Source: Cunninghamia lanceolata | Taxonomy: Eukaryota > Streptophyta > Pinopsida > Cupressales > Cupressaceae | DNA length: 64,000 bases | Assembly (NCBI GenBank): GCA_027924645.1 | Contig: BSBN01000297.1 | Span: forward strand, 9,920,001 to 9,984,000 | Direction of reading: 5' to 3' | In this document: positions 34,958 to 46,137 of the stretch, one piece after another | Layout: the number at the start of each line of letters is the position of its first letter | How positions within the stretch are numbered: the first letter of the stretch is position 1 | Notes under the pieces: generated by a model | What the model saw: the letters and a program-made list of their open reading frames with translations, nothing else | What the model was told of the DNA's origin: nothing | Database searches by the model: none | Position numbers and translations under genes: made by a program

Positions 34958-37126
34958 ATGCCTCCGAAAGGTAGTGGTACTGCAAGGGAATTGCAGGAGA
35001 TGAAGGAAAAACATGCCAGAGAGATGAGGAAGATGAAGGAGCTTGCTGAAGCACTTCAAGCCAGGCTTGTAGCCCTGGAAAAGAATAAAAAGAGGGAAGT
35101 GGAAGACAGTGAGTCTGAAGAAGATGAAGATACTGTTGAAGAGTATGAAGAGGTAGCTGAAGATCTGGATGCAGAAGACCAGAGATTGGCAAAACTGTTA
35201 AAGGCAGTGCAGAGTGATAAACCTAAGGTAAAGGTTGATGTTTCCAAGTATAATGGAAGTTTGAATGAAGATGAGTTGCTAGATTGGATTGCTGCACTGG
35301 ATAATCACTTTGAATGTGAAGATGTTGCTGAGGATCAGAAGGTAAAGATTGCAAAGACCAAGTTAGGAGGTCATGCTTTGGTATGGTGGGATTATGTACA
35401 ATCTGAGAGAAGGAAACAAGGGAAGTCAAAGATCACTTCATGGGATAAGATGGTAGCAAGGATCAAAGGTAAATTCTTGCCAAAGGATTATGAAATTTAG
35501 ATGTTTAAGAAGCTGCAATTTTTAAGGCAGAAGGAAATGGATGTGAAGGCATATACTGAGGAGTTTTATAAGTTGAGTATGAGATCTGGTCATCATGAGA
35601 ATGAGGTAGAAAAGGTGGCTAGGTACTTGGCTGGTTTGAGATTGAACATATAGGATGAGTTAGTTTTAGCTAACCCTAAGAGTGTGGAGGATTGTTACCA
35701 AATGGCAATCAGGATTGAAGAAAAGCTGCATAGGGGACAAGATAAGTCCATGAGAGGAAGAGGAAACAATATGAGGGGAAGAGAATCAGCCCCTACACAA
35801 AGGCAAACCAATGAGGGTCAAGAAGACACTGGTAAAGGACAGGGACAGTCTGATTTCAGAGGTGGATGGAAAGGTAATAGAGGAAGATTTGGAGGTGGTA
35901 GAGGTTCTACTACATTTTCAGGAAAGTGTTACACCTGTGGTGAGTTTGGTCATCCATCTTTCAAATGTCCAGAGAACAAGGGTTCATCATCTAGAAATGA
36001 TAGAACTAATGACAAGAGAGTACAACTTGTGCAAGAAGAGAAAGTAGAGCAAAGTGTGCAGAGTTCAAACACTTATCAAAGAGATAGGGAGCCTGACAAT
36101 TATGCATATTCTGAGGAGGGAGAAGCATTGATGCTAAGGAGAATTAGTTTGCAGGCATCAAAGGATATGATGCAAAGAAGAGCTCTTTTCAAGACCACAT
36201 GTAAGAGCAAAGGTAAGGTATGTAAGGTTGTTATTGATACTGGTTCAACAGACAACATGGTATCTCAGGCAATGGTGGATAAACTGAATTTGGAAAGGAT
36301 TCCACATCAACACCCTTACAAGGCATCTTGGGTGAGTGATAGTCAATCACTTTTTGTCTATGAACAGACATATGTGGATTTTCAGATTGGAGCATATCAT
36401 GATAGAGTTTTGTGTGATATTTTGCCCATGGAATGTTGTCACCTACTGTTGGGTAGACCATGACAATTTGATAGGAGGGTACTGTATGATGGGTATGCTA
36501 ATACCTACACCATCAAGAAAGGTGGGAAGACTATTAAGTTGATGCCATTGCAGGCAGATGCTGCAGCATAGGAGGCAGCCAAAATCATTTTAGTGGGAAA
36601 GAAGGAATTTGTGCAGATGCCTATAGGAGTAGGCATAAAGGCAGTTGAGGACACTGCAGGGACAGGAGTTGTTAAGGACAACAGGTTGAAGAAAGTTTTA
36701 GTTGTGACTGACAGAGGTCAGCAGCAGGTGCAGAAACAGGTTTGCAAACAGCAACCAGTTGAGAGGAATGACAAGGATGTTGTCATAGTTGGGACTATTG
36801 TTTGTCCTATAAAGGTTGAAAGGAAGACAGGATTGAACATTTCAGAAGTTCAAGAGGCAGTTCAGACAGAGGTTCTGGTCAGACAACCTGACAAACACAG
36901 GGTATGTGAGAGAAAAGCCTACATTGACAGGCATGAGGATTTACTTGCAAGAAGGCAAGTTACAGTTCAGAAGTCTTGGAGCAGCCAAGAGCCAGCAGAG
37001 GACAAAGCTGGAACAGGTCAGAGCACTGACATGACAAAGTGTAAAGGTGGAGGACTTCCACATACTAAACTCATGGGACATGAGTTCTTTTCTGTTGGGG
37101 AGTATGGTGCAGGAGCACCTACCTAA
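34958..37126 (+). pseudogene. gag-protease polyprotein of TRG-2, 722 codons with four internal stops
   Basis: The start (MPPKGSGTARELQEMKEK) follows the primer site by about 100 bp. Order: N-terminal basic/acidic coiled segment (1-85), gag core (about 86-255), Arg/Gly-rich region, CCHC knuckle (residues about 324-337), protease active site IDTGS (Asp about 427) and LLGRP, then a polar linker to GEYGAGAPT inside the LTR. Stops at 35498-35500, 35651-35653 and 36569-36571 are CAG to TAG, and 36461-36463 is TGG to TGA, each judged against TRG-1. No frameshift has occurred, so the frame is otherwise preserved over its full length. A ribosomal or enzymatic link to a polymerase is absent, so replication would need proteins from another element. 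Confidence 0.93.
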
Positions 37127-38513
37127 CAGCTGGCCTCCATGAGGCAGTTAGTTAGTTTGAGTCTTGTTAATGTTTCCAAGAAGGTCTGATAAGACCAAAT
37201 GCATGTAATAAGGTCATGCTGACCATACTAAGATCATGCTGACCATGCTTTACTATTTTTAGATGGTTTGTTAGGACAGCTGTATGCTGTAGGTCCGGTT
37301 GGATCTCCCAGCTACCTGGAGAGATTTCCCAGCCGCTTGGAGTCGGGTCAGTAGTACTCGCAGGAAAACCTATTTATGCATGAGGATCGGTTGGTATTGC
37401 ATATCATCGATCAGACTTTGCGAGAGAGAGAGACAGAGTATTGTAATAGCATCTTTTGAAATCGAATAAGAGATCCTGTTGTGTTCATTTTCTGTTTGGT
37501 CTCCACTGTGTGATCGTTTTGCTGTTTTGGGTGGTTTCATGGATTCGCTGATCCATTCCACCGGTTGATTCGTCGGATCGGTGGAATGGCGATGTACAGT
37601 AGGTTAGGTTTTAGTTTGCTTTCTGTTTGCATGCAGGTTTGCAGGATCGCCGTCGAGAGATGTTGAGAACCCTAGCATGGGTATGTGCTAGGTCGAGCTG
37701 ATAGATTAGAGTCTAGAAGATCACCCTGAAAGTGGATCGGGTCATCCTAGGAGGATCGGCAAATTGGAAATTCGCTAAGGTTGGAAAATCCTTCGCAACG
37801 GCATCATCAGGATATTTCTGCGTATATCCTGTAGTCGCTTCGGGCATCGTCATCCGGGTAGATGGTGATGAGTATGATGCAGTCGAGTGCATGAAGTGAA
37901 TGAACGTCGGGGTGATCATCATCAGGAGTTGCTGAGGAGGAGCGTATCGGCATAAGGTAGAAGATCAGGTTGATCCCGGGCCAAAAAAGTTAAGTTTGGC
38001 CAACAGTAGGATATGACATCATCATCATCAGGATATACGTCATCAGGATATTTCAGAGCAGCAGGATATTGAGGAAGCTGCATGTGATGTCATCGTCATC
38101 AGGATAATCATCATCAGGATATCGGGGTGACGTAAGCATCGAAGGGACGGTGCGTGAAGTAGAGTATCATCACCAGGATATATGGGAGGAACCGGATGTT
38201 CTTTATCCTGCTGATTAACATGATGTTGAACATCATGATGCTGAAGATAGTGAAGGTAGAGTTTGTCGATGAGATGAATACTGAACGTCAGGAGGATGTT
38301 CGCGCTTGCCGAACATGATGATGCTGCCGATAGTCGGATATGATGATGCTGCTGACATACGAAAGGGCGAAGGCTTGTCTGTAGGAGGATATCGGTGGGC
38401 GAGAGTAAATATGATGATGCTGACAGTGTTAGCAAGAAATATGATGATGATGATGAAGGGTTGCGGACATCCATGCTGTATGTCAAGGTTATAGTGTGGA
38501 TGCCTCTGCATCA
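37105..38513 (+). repeat. 3' LTR of TRG-2 (1409 bp)
   Basis: TGGTGCAGGAGCACC...CTCTGCATCA, followed by CACAG (38514-38518). The ORF stop lies 22 bp inside. Confidence 0.95.
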
Positions 38514-38518
38514 CACAG

Positions 38519-39126
38519 CTAAAGAACTCCATGAAGTAGAAGACTCTCTAGAGATTTTCCATCATATTTCCTCATTAAGGATTACTCCTAAAACATCCTC
38601 AAACTTCAAATTGGCATTGCTAGAGACTGAGTTCCTTACAGCAATCAACAGGCTATTCCAACTCTTTAGTAACAAGCATAAAATATGTAGATCCCTAACT
38701 TCATGATCAAAGTCAATTTTTACAGAGTTCACCATACTCATGACCCTATTAAAGTCATTTAAAATGATTAGTAACTAAAGCATTTTTAGACATCTTCATG
38801 TTAAATATTATTTTCATCAAAAATATTTTTTTAGAAGTAGAGGGTTTCTCATATAACTTCCCTAATGCATTCATGAGATCTTCTATAGTTTTCTCCTATG
38901 ATATATTAAATGCGAATGAAGATGCAAGACATAACTGGATGGCCTCGAGTGATTTCCTATCAAGAAGTTCCCAATCCTCATCTGACATACTTGCTAGCTT
39001 CTTTCTTTTTCCTTCCAGTGGAGCATGAAGGTTCTCTTGATAGAGGTAATCCTCCAGCTACATCTTCCATAGACCAAAGTTATGCCCATTGAAATTTTCA
39101 ACCTTTGATCTACTATCATTAGCCAT
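38519..39126 (-). pseudogene. COP gag fragment
   Basis: From the ATG at 39126 the minus strand reads MANDSRSKVENFNGHNFGLWKM, a stop, LEDYLYQENLHAPLEGK, DWELLDRKSLEAIQL, FNISYEKTIEDLMNALGKLYEKPS, then a stop-rich stretch and DVLGVILNEEI. This is the copia gag polyprotein N-terminus (UBN2/Retrotran_gag_2 type). It is cut by TRG-2 at 38518 and continues as the knuckle region at 33448. Confidence 0.9.
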
Positions 39127-39187
39127 AGCTCCCACTCGAGCTAGTTTCCCTTCCAATGATTCAACACTTCATCAAATTCAACTTGAA

Positions 39188-39199
39188 GCTCTAATACCA
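39188..39199 (-). other. primer binding site of COP
   Basis: Minus strand TGGTATTAGAGC, one base from the iMet site, two bases from the LTR edge at 39202. Confidence 0.8.
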
Positions 39200-39201
39200 G
39201 T

Positions 39202-39782
39202 TGTTAGAAACATAATAGAAATCAATGTAGAATAATTTCTTAGAATTACAGTAATAAGAATTATGAAGAGAGATAAATATAGAATAGAAATAAAAGTTGC
39301 ACATTATGAAGACAAGATTTAATGTGGTTCACCCAATGTGGGCAATGTCCACCAAGAAACACTTGCTCAGATTAGTCTTCTCACAATTACAATGCACAAA
39401 TATTGTTTAGAGTTGCACTCAACAAACTCTCCCAAATTCACACTTGAATTCACACACTCTATTGACCTTCTCAATTCTTCCTATATTTTACCTATTGTAT
39501 GTCTGTCTATTTATAATTACATCAATAGGTAACTAGCATAGTAGTTTTACAAGAAAATGGGTACCAAACCATGGGCCAAGTCAACCCATAATAGTTCCTA
39601 TTAATCATGGGTGATGACTTTGCTCATATACAAGTATAAATAAAACACATCTCTATACTCATTGAAAAAGGAGAATCCTAATTTTTTTTTTTCGGGGGCT
39701 ACCGCCTCCAAACCCTAGCAAGGATACATTAACAGTGTAAGTATTTGAAATACATTGCAACATGGAAATAGACTTCATAACA
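39202..39782 (-). repeat. 5' LTR of COP (581 bp)
   Basis: Window-strand edges TGTTAGAAACATAAT and GACTTCATAACA. It carries a T-run plus CGGGGGCTACCGCC insertion (39677-39708) missing from the other LTR. Confidence 0.9.
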
Positions 39783-41399
39783 TAACGATGTTCTCAAATT
39801 CTTCTTTAGTATTAAAAATGTTTTCTTATTTCCTTTCTATATTCACTTAACGACATCTTCATCGGTGGCACTTGCATTATCTCAACCGCACCATTGTTAT
39901 TCGAAACATCAAACAAATGATTACGAATACATTTGTCTTTTATTCATCCTTTCAATTATTCTATGGTCACAAATTCTCTTTCAATGGAATCACAATCACT
40001 TACTCCTTTGTTTTCTTAGGGCATGTATGCAATAACATTCATTCTATGTTCTTATTTATCCTCATTGGATTTGAACATTACTTCTTTATCCTTCCCAACC
40101 TTAGGATAATGATATATTGGAAGATAAACTACAAGATGACAAGAACAATGTAGTGAAAGAGATCATTATATACGAAGGCAAATCCCAAGATCGAAGATGA
40201 AAGCAAAACAATAAGGAGTATTTCAAAAACTCGGTGGAACTAGTCAAAAAATGTGAGAATATTGAAAGTAAACCAAAAAGATATAAAATCATTCTAGTAA
40301 AGAACAATGCATTCAAGGTCATAGATGTGTGTCATGCCTCTCCTTTATAGCTTAATATAAGGAAAGCAACTTTTCTACTTTGACTCAAAGAGCTATCCAT
40401 GTACGAAGGTTTGACCGACTTAATGGGTTCTTTGAACACTTAGTTGATGCCAAGAGAGAAATTACTCTTTGAGATCGATGCTTCCTTTTTTTGGTCTCAA
40501 ACTATTCAAGATGTCTTTAGTTTCTTCTCTCTAAGTATGATAATAAACCTATCTTAAATTATAGATAGTTTTGATATTGTGGAGAATGATATATCTTTAG
40601 ATCAACACAAAGATGTGGGAATGATATATCCCATTGATAGTTGATGATGATGATTGATTGATTGATTTGGTTTGGTTTACAATAAGGCTAAGATAAATAC
40701 CATGGATATGATTGGATAATTTATCTAGATTGATTAGCTAGATTGGTATGGATTAAATATGTGTTGCATTTCAATTTTATTGCTTGGATTTTTGGAATAT
40801 TTGATTTTTTTGTAGTTCTGAAACTTTATATTTTTTGCTATTTTTTTGGTATTTTTGGAATATTTGGAGGTTTTTGTATTTTTGAATGTTTTGAGATGGC
40901 ATTAAATTCCAATTTGGATAGCCTAGATGCTATATACTGATGACAAGGGAAAACTAAGTCTAAATGCAAGTCTAGAGGTGGGATTGGATGAATGGATAAA
41001 AGGATTGGCAATAGTAAATGGGATGGAAGAGTCATGATAGATGGATGGATAAAAGGATAAAAAATAGAGGGTGGAATGGATGAGTGAATCATAAGGGAGC
41101 TAGGATGTGATATTAAAAGACTATGTTGCATAGGAATAACATGTCCCACTATAGGTGTAATGTTTAGGATTTTACATGACAAAGTTTATGATGATATGAT
41201 GATAGGATTGGTTGAAAAGTATGAGTATATATCAAGAGATGTCCAAAGCATTGCTCAATATTTTCCCTCTATGTCTTTATCATGATAAAAAAAGGAGGAA
41301 GGGAGGATGTGTACATTCAATATGATAGGTATGTGGGTACAATGGAAGAGGATGGAAAGATAGGATGTAAATTGTAGGATGAGGTGCACGAGACAATGA
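39783..41399. other. unassigned DNA right of COP
   Basis: A plus-strand frame around 40100-40320 has a charged, protein-like composition (DKLQDDKNNVVKE...) but is broken and unrecognised. From 40620 onward GATTGATT and TGGATGGAT-type low complexity begins. Confidence 0.4.
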
Positions 41400-43660
41400 G
41401 CCCCCAAGTGCAAGTCACATAGATAAGAAACCTACACATGACACTTGTTTACCCAGTTTTCATCATGGTATTTATCTGAGGCACCACTGAGGTGGTATTC
41501 ACCTTTGAAAGAATGGATTTCTCTTTACTATTTTGATTTTTTTTCTTTAGTGTTTTTTGTTTGGGATATTTGGATGGGATGGGTGGATATGGAGGAAAAA
41601 CAAGGGACTCAAGCATTTTTGTCCATACCAAGGTAATAGTGTCTCGTGATGGAAAGGTGTTGTACATGGACCATGTCAAGTTTCATTATGCTCATGTATG
41701 TCAGTATGGGATTGCATGAGAGGGAGATGGAGATAGGTAGATAGTGGATTATTATGTGGATTATGGATATATGGAGGATAGTGGATTATGATGTGGATTA
41801 TGTAGGGAAGGATAGTAGATTATGATGTGGCTTATGGATGGAAGGATAATGGATTATCATGTGGATTATTAATGGAAGGATATTGAATTATTATGTGGAT
41901 TATGAATAGAAGGATTATGAAAAAGTATGTAACATAGGGATATGATGGGTGAAATATGTGGGATAGTGGATGAAAGGTGGGGAGATGGAGGTATGTGTAA
42001 ATATGTTAGAATGGAGAGGAACCAAGATGAATGGTTGGACACACCATGATAGACATTGAATCTTTTGAGTTGGAGGAGTTGTAGGAAGCAATGGAGATTT
42101 GGAATTCCTTATGGATTTAGGAACCCAAATAGACTTGGGATTTTTATGATGTTTGGATTGGGTGTGGGATGAAGGAACTTGGGTTTTTTGGGATATGGAT
42201 GCTTCACATGACTTTATTTCTTTTTTCTTAGTGATATAAGCCTTTTTTTTTTTGGACTTTTCTTTTGGAGGTTTGGGCTTAGGTAATTTTTTGGATTGAC
42301 TTGAATTTGACATTTTGCATTGGTTCCCTATGGCATAAGGAGCTTTAGGACCTTTTTCTATATGTAAGGAGGCATCTAAGTTTCTATTTTTGAAACCCAT
42401 GGGCTTGGTGGAAGCATCATGTTTCGTCAATGTATGCATTTGTTGATCATGATTAGGAATTTTAGGGGATTTATGGATGGAGGGATTACCGGACTTATGG
42501 ATAAAGGGGTAAGGGTATGTGAGAATGGGGATATTAGGTGTTGGGAGAAGTGGAGGTAGAGTGGATTTGAGGATGGATATATTAGGAGTTGGAAGGAGTG
42601 GAATTAAAGTGGATGTAGGAAGGTGTATGGTCACTTACTTTTGGGATTTGTAGGACAATAGAGGAGGGATGGAAACATATGTTTTGGGGCTATAATTTGG
42701 TTTTTGATGGAAAGAAGTGGATTTAGAAGGCATGGAGGTGGTACCAACATCTTGGGATTGTTTTCCTTGGGGTACATAACCAAGGCCATGTGATCGTGGA
42801 GGGACTTTGACATGGATGGGCTCCAAAATAGCTTGTTCATAAAGGCCTAAGCCTTTACCTTCATAGTTCATGTTTTAGAGCATGTGACTTACAATGTGAT
42901 TTAGGGTATTTTGGACACATGACATGATCTTATTATTTGAAGGAGAAGATGGAGTGGTGGGTAGTGGTTTTTCCTTTCCTAAGAGAGAACATTCATGAAT
43001 GAAGGTAGTAATAACAAGGGGATAGGATGACAAATTTGAAAGGGGGTCGATAGTGGATAATGAAGTATCAATGGAGGATGATAGAGCATCTTGAGGGCAT
43101 GATGGGTGCTCAATAGGAGATGGTGTTGGGATGCTTGGATCTTAATTACCATTAGGCTCATTAAGAGGTATTGTCCTATGATCCAAATCATTTGTTTGAT
43201 TATCTTTGTGTTCATAGGGATCAAGTGTCTCACAAGTGAAATGGATGATGTTGGATGATGGATAGGATTTTAAAGGGATAGTGGATAGGAGTAGTATGGA
43301 TATCTTGCTCATGGATAGTTATGAGATTATGAATAGGTGGAGTGATAATATCTTGATCATGGAATGCATAAATTTTCCTACAAGGATCATCATGTTTTTC
43401 TTGATCATAGATAGGATTTTGATCATAGATGGGAGCTTGATTATAAATAGGATTAAGTGTGCCATGGATGGGATAAATTTTGTCATGGATAGGCTCTTCA
43501 TTATAGATAATTTTTTGATCATAGAGAAGATATAGGTTATGGATAGGTTGAATGGAGGTTCTTTTATCTTGATTTGGACAAGGGGTTAATGTGTACACAT
43601 GCTTTAGATTATGCTCTTAACATAACTCTTGATTTTCATGGATGTGAGTAGAAGTGGGAG
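41400..43660 (-). pseudogene. Pro/His/Ile-rich gag-like remains in TGGAT-rich DNA
   Basis: The plus strand is a purine/T-rich low-complexity sequence (GGATGGAT, GGATTATG...), so the minus strand reads proline- and histidine-rich peptides. The longest frame, 41915-42634 (239 codons), has a Lys-rich block (PKPKPPKEKSKKKK). It is followed upstream by the G-patch at 42635-42871 and a further Asp/Gln/His frame at 43230-43598 with an IYNQAPIYDQNPIYDQ repeat. Such tails flank G-patches in some plant gypsy gag proteins. I infer a decayed gypsy gag region; no LTR or polymerase on this strand was found. Confidence 0.4.
42635..42871 (-). pseudogene. G-patch-like domain fragment
   Basis: Reads MNYEGKGLGLYEQAILEPIHV...HGLGYVPQGK. 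The G-x-GLG-x(2)-x-Q-I/A-x-EPI...GLGY spacing is that of G-patches in plant Ty3/gypsy elements. It parallels the fragment at 3811-4133. Confidence 0.55.
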
Positions 43661-44559
43661 ACTCTTGGATAGGATTAGTTTGTTATAGATAATCAACAAA
43701 ATGAGTGTATAATGGATGTGAGTAGAAGTATTATCCCCGTGTGTGTGTGTGGTTATAAGAAATTTCATATAACTTTGTTGTTCTAAAAGTCTAGGTTTTC
43801 ATTTTGCAAGTTTCAAGTCTTTTATGCAAATAGCCACCTACAACCATTGTTGCAGCTACCCACAACAATAGTTTGCTTTTGGGAGCAACTTAATTTGTGT
43901 CTCTATAGTTGTTTTTATGCTTCTAAAGCTGATTATTGGGCCTGCAACACGTGTGTAGACCTCTATAAAGGTTGTGTGAGGTTGCTTACAGAAGCACAAC
44001 CCCTCCTTTCCCACATGTTTGCTCATTTTAGTGTGTTTCTAGGCACCTACAAGGGGATGGGTGCCATTAGGATCCTTATGATAGGAAAAAATTAGCTGTG
44101 TCTTCATTAAGGTCATTTATAGTGAAGGGATATCTAGTGGTCATAGAGGCATCCACATTATCAACTTTGTGATGCATGGAAAGATCTTACAGATGGCTAG
44201 GAGGGGTAGGGAAGGTAACATGTAGGGACACTTGCAAATTAGAAGCACTATAATTTTTGTTGGGCAAGAAGAAATAATTAGATGAACAAGATATGATTCT
44301 TGAATGATTGGGGGCTACTTATCCATAAAAGGCTTTGCATATATAAAAATTTATAGGACCTTAAATCTATTATTGAATTTTCCTTTTGGTAAATTTCATT
44401 TCTATCCATTTTCTTTCCTACCTCTTGTAGGATTTCATAGGCATGAATATATGTAGGTCTTGTTGGTGTCTGCATGAAATTTAGATTTCAAGCATTTAAA
44501 TTCACAAGCACTTTTCAAGAAAATCCAAGAAATTCTAAGTCTATCGGCATTCATTTTTT
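43661..44559. other. unassigned DNA
   Basis: A short (GT)n near 43739-43751 and a plus-strand 82-codon frame (43847-44095) with no recognisable motif. Confidence 0.45.
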
Positions 44560-45660
44560 CATGCATGTATCTTTGTATATCCATTGTTGTTTGTATGTAC
44601 ATTTGTATGTGCAAGCATGGATGTGCATTGGTAAACTTGAAATAAATGTTCAATCAGCCTTCAAAAGGTGAAAAAATTAGTTGTATGCATCATTGTATGC
44701 ATATCGGGTTTGTATGTGTCTTTCAAATGCAATTTCAGGCATGCAGAAGTGGTTGTATGTCACGGATTCCCAGAATATTCTTCTATTATATGTAAAGGAT
44801 TGCATGTATATTGTGTTGTATATTTGATATACAACGGGTAGATACAATGGTGATATGCAAAGGAAATATTCAATGCCAAGATACAAAGGTAGAATGTACA
44901 TTGCAATGATACAAGGGTGATATACAAGAGGAAATGTGTAAAGGCACATACAAACACAAGATGCAAAGGAGGAGATACAAATGGTGGGGCCCACCAATCA
45001 CATATAAAATGTGATATACATTCCTAATATACAAGGCCCAGACCTGAAAAGGTATGCAATTCAGTTGATAAAGACCAACATGTTTATATGCATCTTTTGC
45101 TTGTACATTCACATTTGTATGTTTAGACATACAAAGGGCAGATACAAGGGAATATTCAATGTTAACATACAAGGGTTAGATGCATGTTTGCAATGTACAA
45201 GTGATTGTGTACAGTTCTGGTTGTATATTTGCATTGTATATGTGATATACAAGGCTGATATACAAAAGTGAAGATACAACGATGGATTCCAAATTTATTC
45301 CAATCTTCCTCATAAATGCAATGGAGTCTACAGTTGTATGTATATTTGCATTGTATGTGTGATATACATTGATATATACAAAGAGGAAGATACAAGACAA
45401 GACCCGATTGCGGTTTCAAATTGTTTTATAAGGATTTGGGGTCCACCTTGTATGTTGGTGATTGTATGTATATACAATCACATATGAAAAAATACATTGG
45501 CTCGCTGATGAAGATGCAAATGCATAGCGATAGAGAGCCAGTCAGGGGATGACACGTGTCCAGATGCTATTATATGTATATGCATTTGCATATACAAGGA
45601 TTTGAATGTACAATAAGTGGTTGTATGTATATGCTTTTACGTATACAAAGATTTAAAGGC
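44560..45660. repeat. field of TTGTATGT / GATATACAAGG repeats
   Basis: At least three diverged copies of a unit reading GCATTGTATNTGTGATATACAAGG...GATACAA, near 44800-44855, 45225-45280 and 45340-45395, plus many isolated GATACAAGGG and TTGTATGTATAT words. TTGTAT and ATACAA are mutually complementary, so the field can fold extensively. The apparent minus-strand ORFs rich in Ile, Cys and Tyr come from this composition. Confidence 0.6.
45551..45560. promoter_or_regulatory. G-box palindrome GACACGTGTC
   Basis: Perfect 10-bp palindrome around CACGTG; a second ACGT-core site, TACGTGGC, lies at 45726-45733. Both are classical plant bZIP/bHLH (ABRE/G-box) sites. No clear downstream gene: the 61-codon frame at 45694-45879 is unrecognised. 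Confidence 0.35.
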
Positions 45661-46137
45661 AAAAGAATGTGAAAAGGAAAAAATGTATGTTCATTGGGAA
45701 AAGTTAGCGATGGAAAAAGTGCACCTACGTGGCGTGATCTCATTAGCCAACTAGTTTTCAAAGTGATTTGGAGCCGCAGATCTCAATGGGAAGAAGGAAA
45801 TCGACAGCCCTGTTTCAAAATTTCACAGGAGGGATTTCTTTGTATCTGCTACATCATTTCAAGAGGGAAAAGTTCCTAAGCATGCAAACCATCGCTGCAC
45901 TTACTTCCATAGGTAGATAGGCCATTAATGAAAGGTTTGCAAGAGGTATGGGTTGATGGATTTATAGGCCAACTACCTTCTTAAAGGAAAAAATCTTCAG
46001 GCGACTGCATGTCTCCTGAGTTCAACTGCTCCTTCCCTCCTCTTCTCCCTGGTGCATTCAATGTTCTTGGCGCCATTTTGATGGTGCAGTGTATCTGAGG
46101 GCGATTTGAGGTGACTTTCTACTTGATTGTGGAGTAC

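Larger units (their letters stand above)
33454..38513 (+). mobile_element. TRG-2: complete gag-protease-only LTR retrotransposon
   Basis: 5060 bp with LTRs 33454-34845 and 37105-38513, primer site 34849-34860 and TSD CACAG. The interior (2259 bp) holds one gag-knuckle-protease frame and no polymerase or integrase. It sits between the COP gag and knuckle, in the opposite orientation to COP. In the first roughly 330 bp the two LTRs differ by about eight substitutions by eye, so this insertion is younger than COP. Confidence 0.96.
24402..39782 (-). mobile_element. COP: Ty1/copia element (minus), split by TRG-3 and TRG-2
   Basis: LTRs at 24402-24962 and 39202-39782 (TGTTAG...TAACA ends on the window strand), primer site at 39188-39199, and decayed gag, zinc knuckle, integrase, reverse transcriptase and RNase H in copia order. 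After removing the two nested elements about 4 kb of interior remains. Motifs resemble the Tork/Tnt1-like lineage (AEYVA, NPADMLTK-type end). The flanking pentamers do not match (ATGCT left, TAACG right), so the outer target duplication is decayed or the ends were reshuffled. Confidence 0.9.

Noticed and set aside
34565..35059. 164-codon minus-strand frame across the TRG-2 5' LTR and gag start, and similar frame at 38043-38486
   Set aside because: Antisense reading of the CATCAGGATAT repeats; Ser/His/Pro/Leu-rich without any motif. It crosses the LTR-gag boundary, so it is a shadow.
41915..42634. 239-codon ORF as an intact host gene
   Set aside because: Composition is that of low-complexity DNA, it lies next to a G-patch of retroelement type, and no start context or neighbouring exons support a host gene.
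44677..45419. Several minus-strand ORFs of 68-106 codons rich in Ile, Tyr, Cys and His
   Set aside because: They overlap in different frames over the GATACA/TTGTAT repeat field and share no family.
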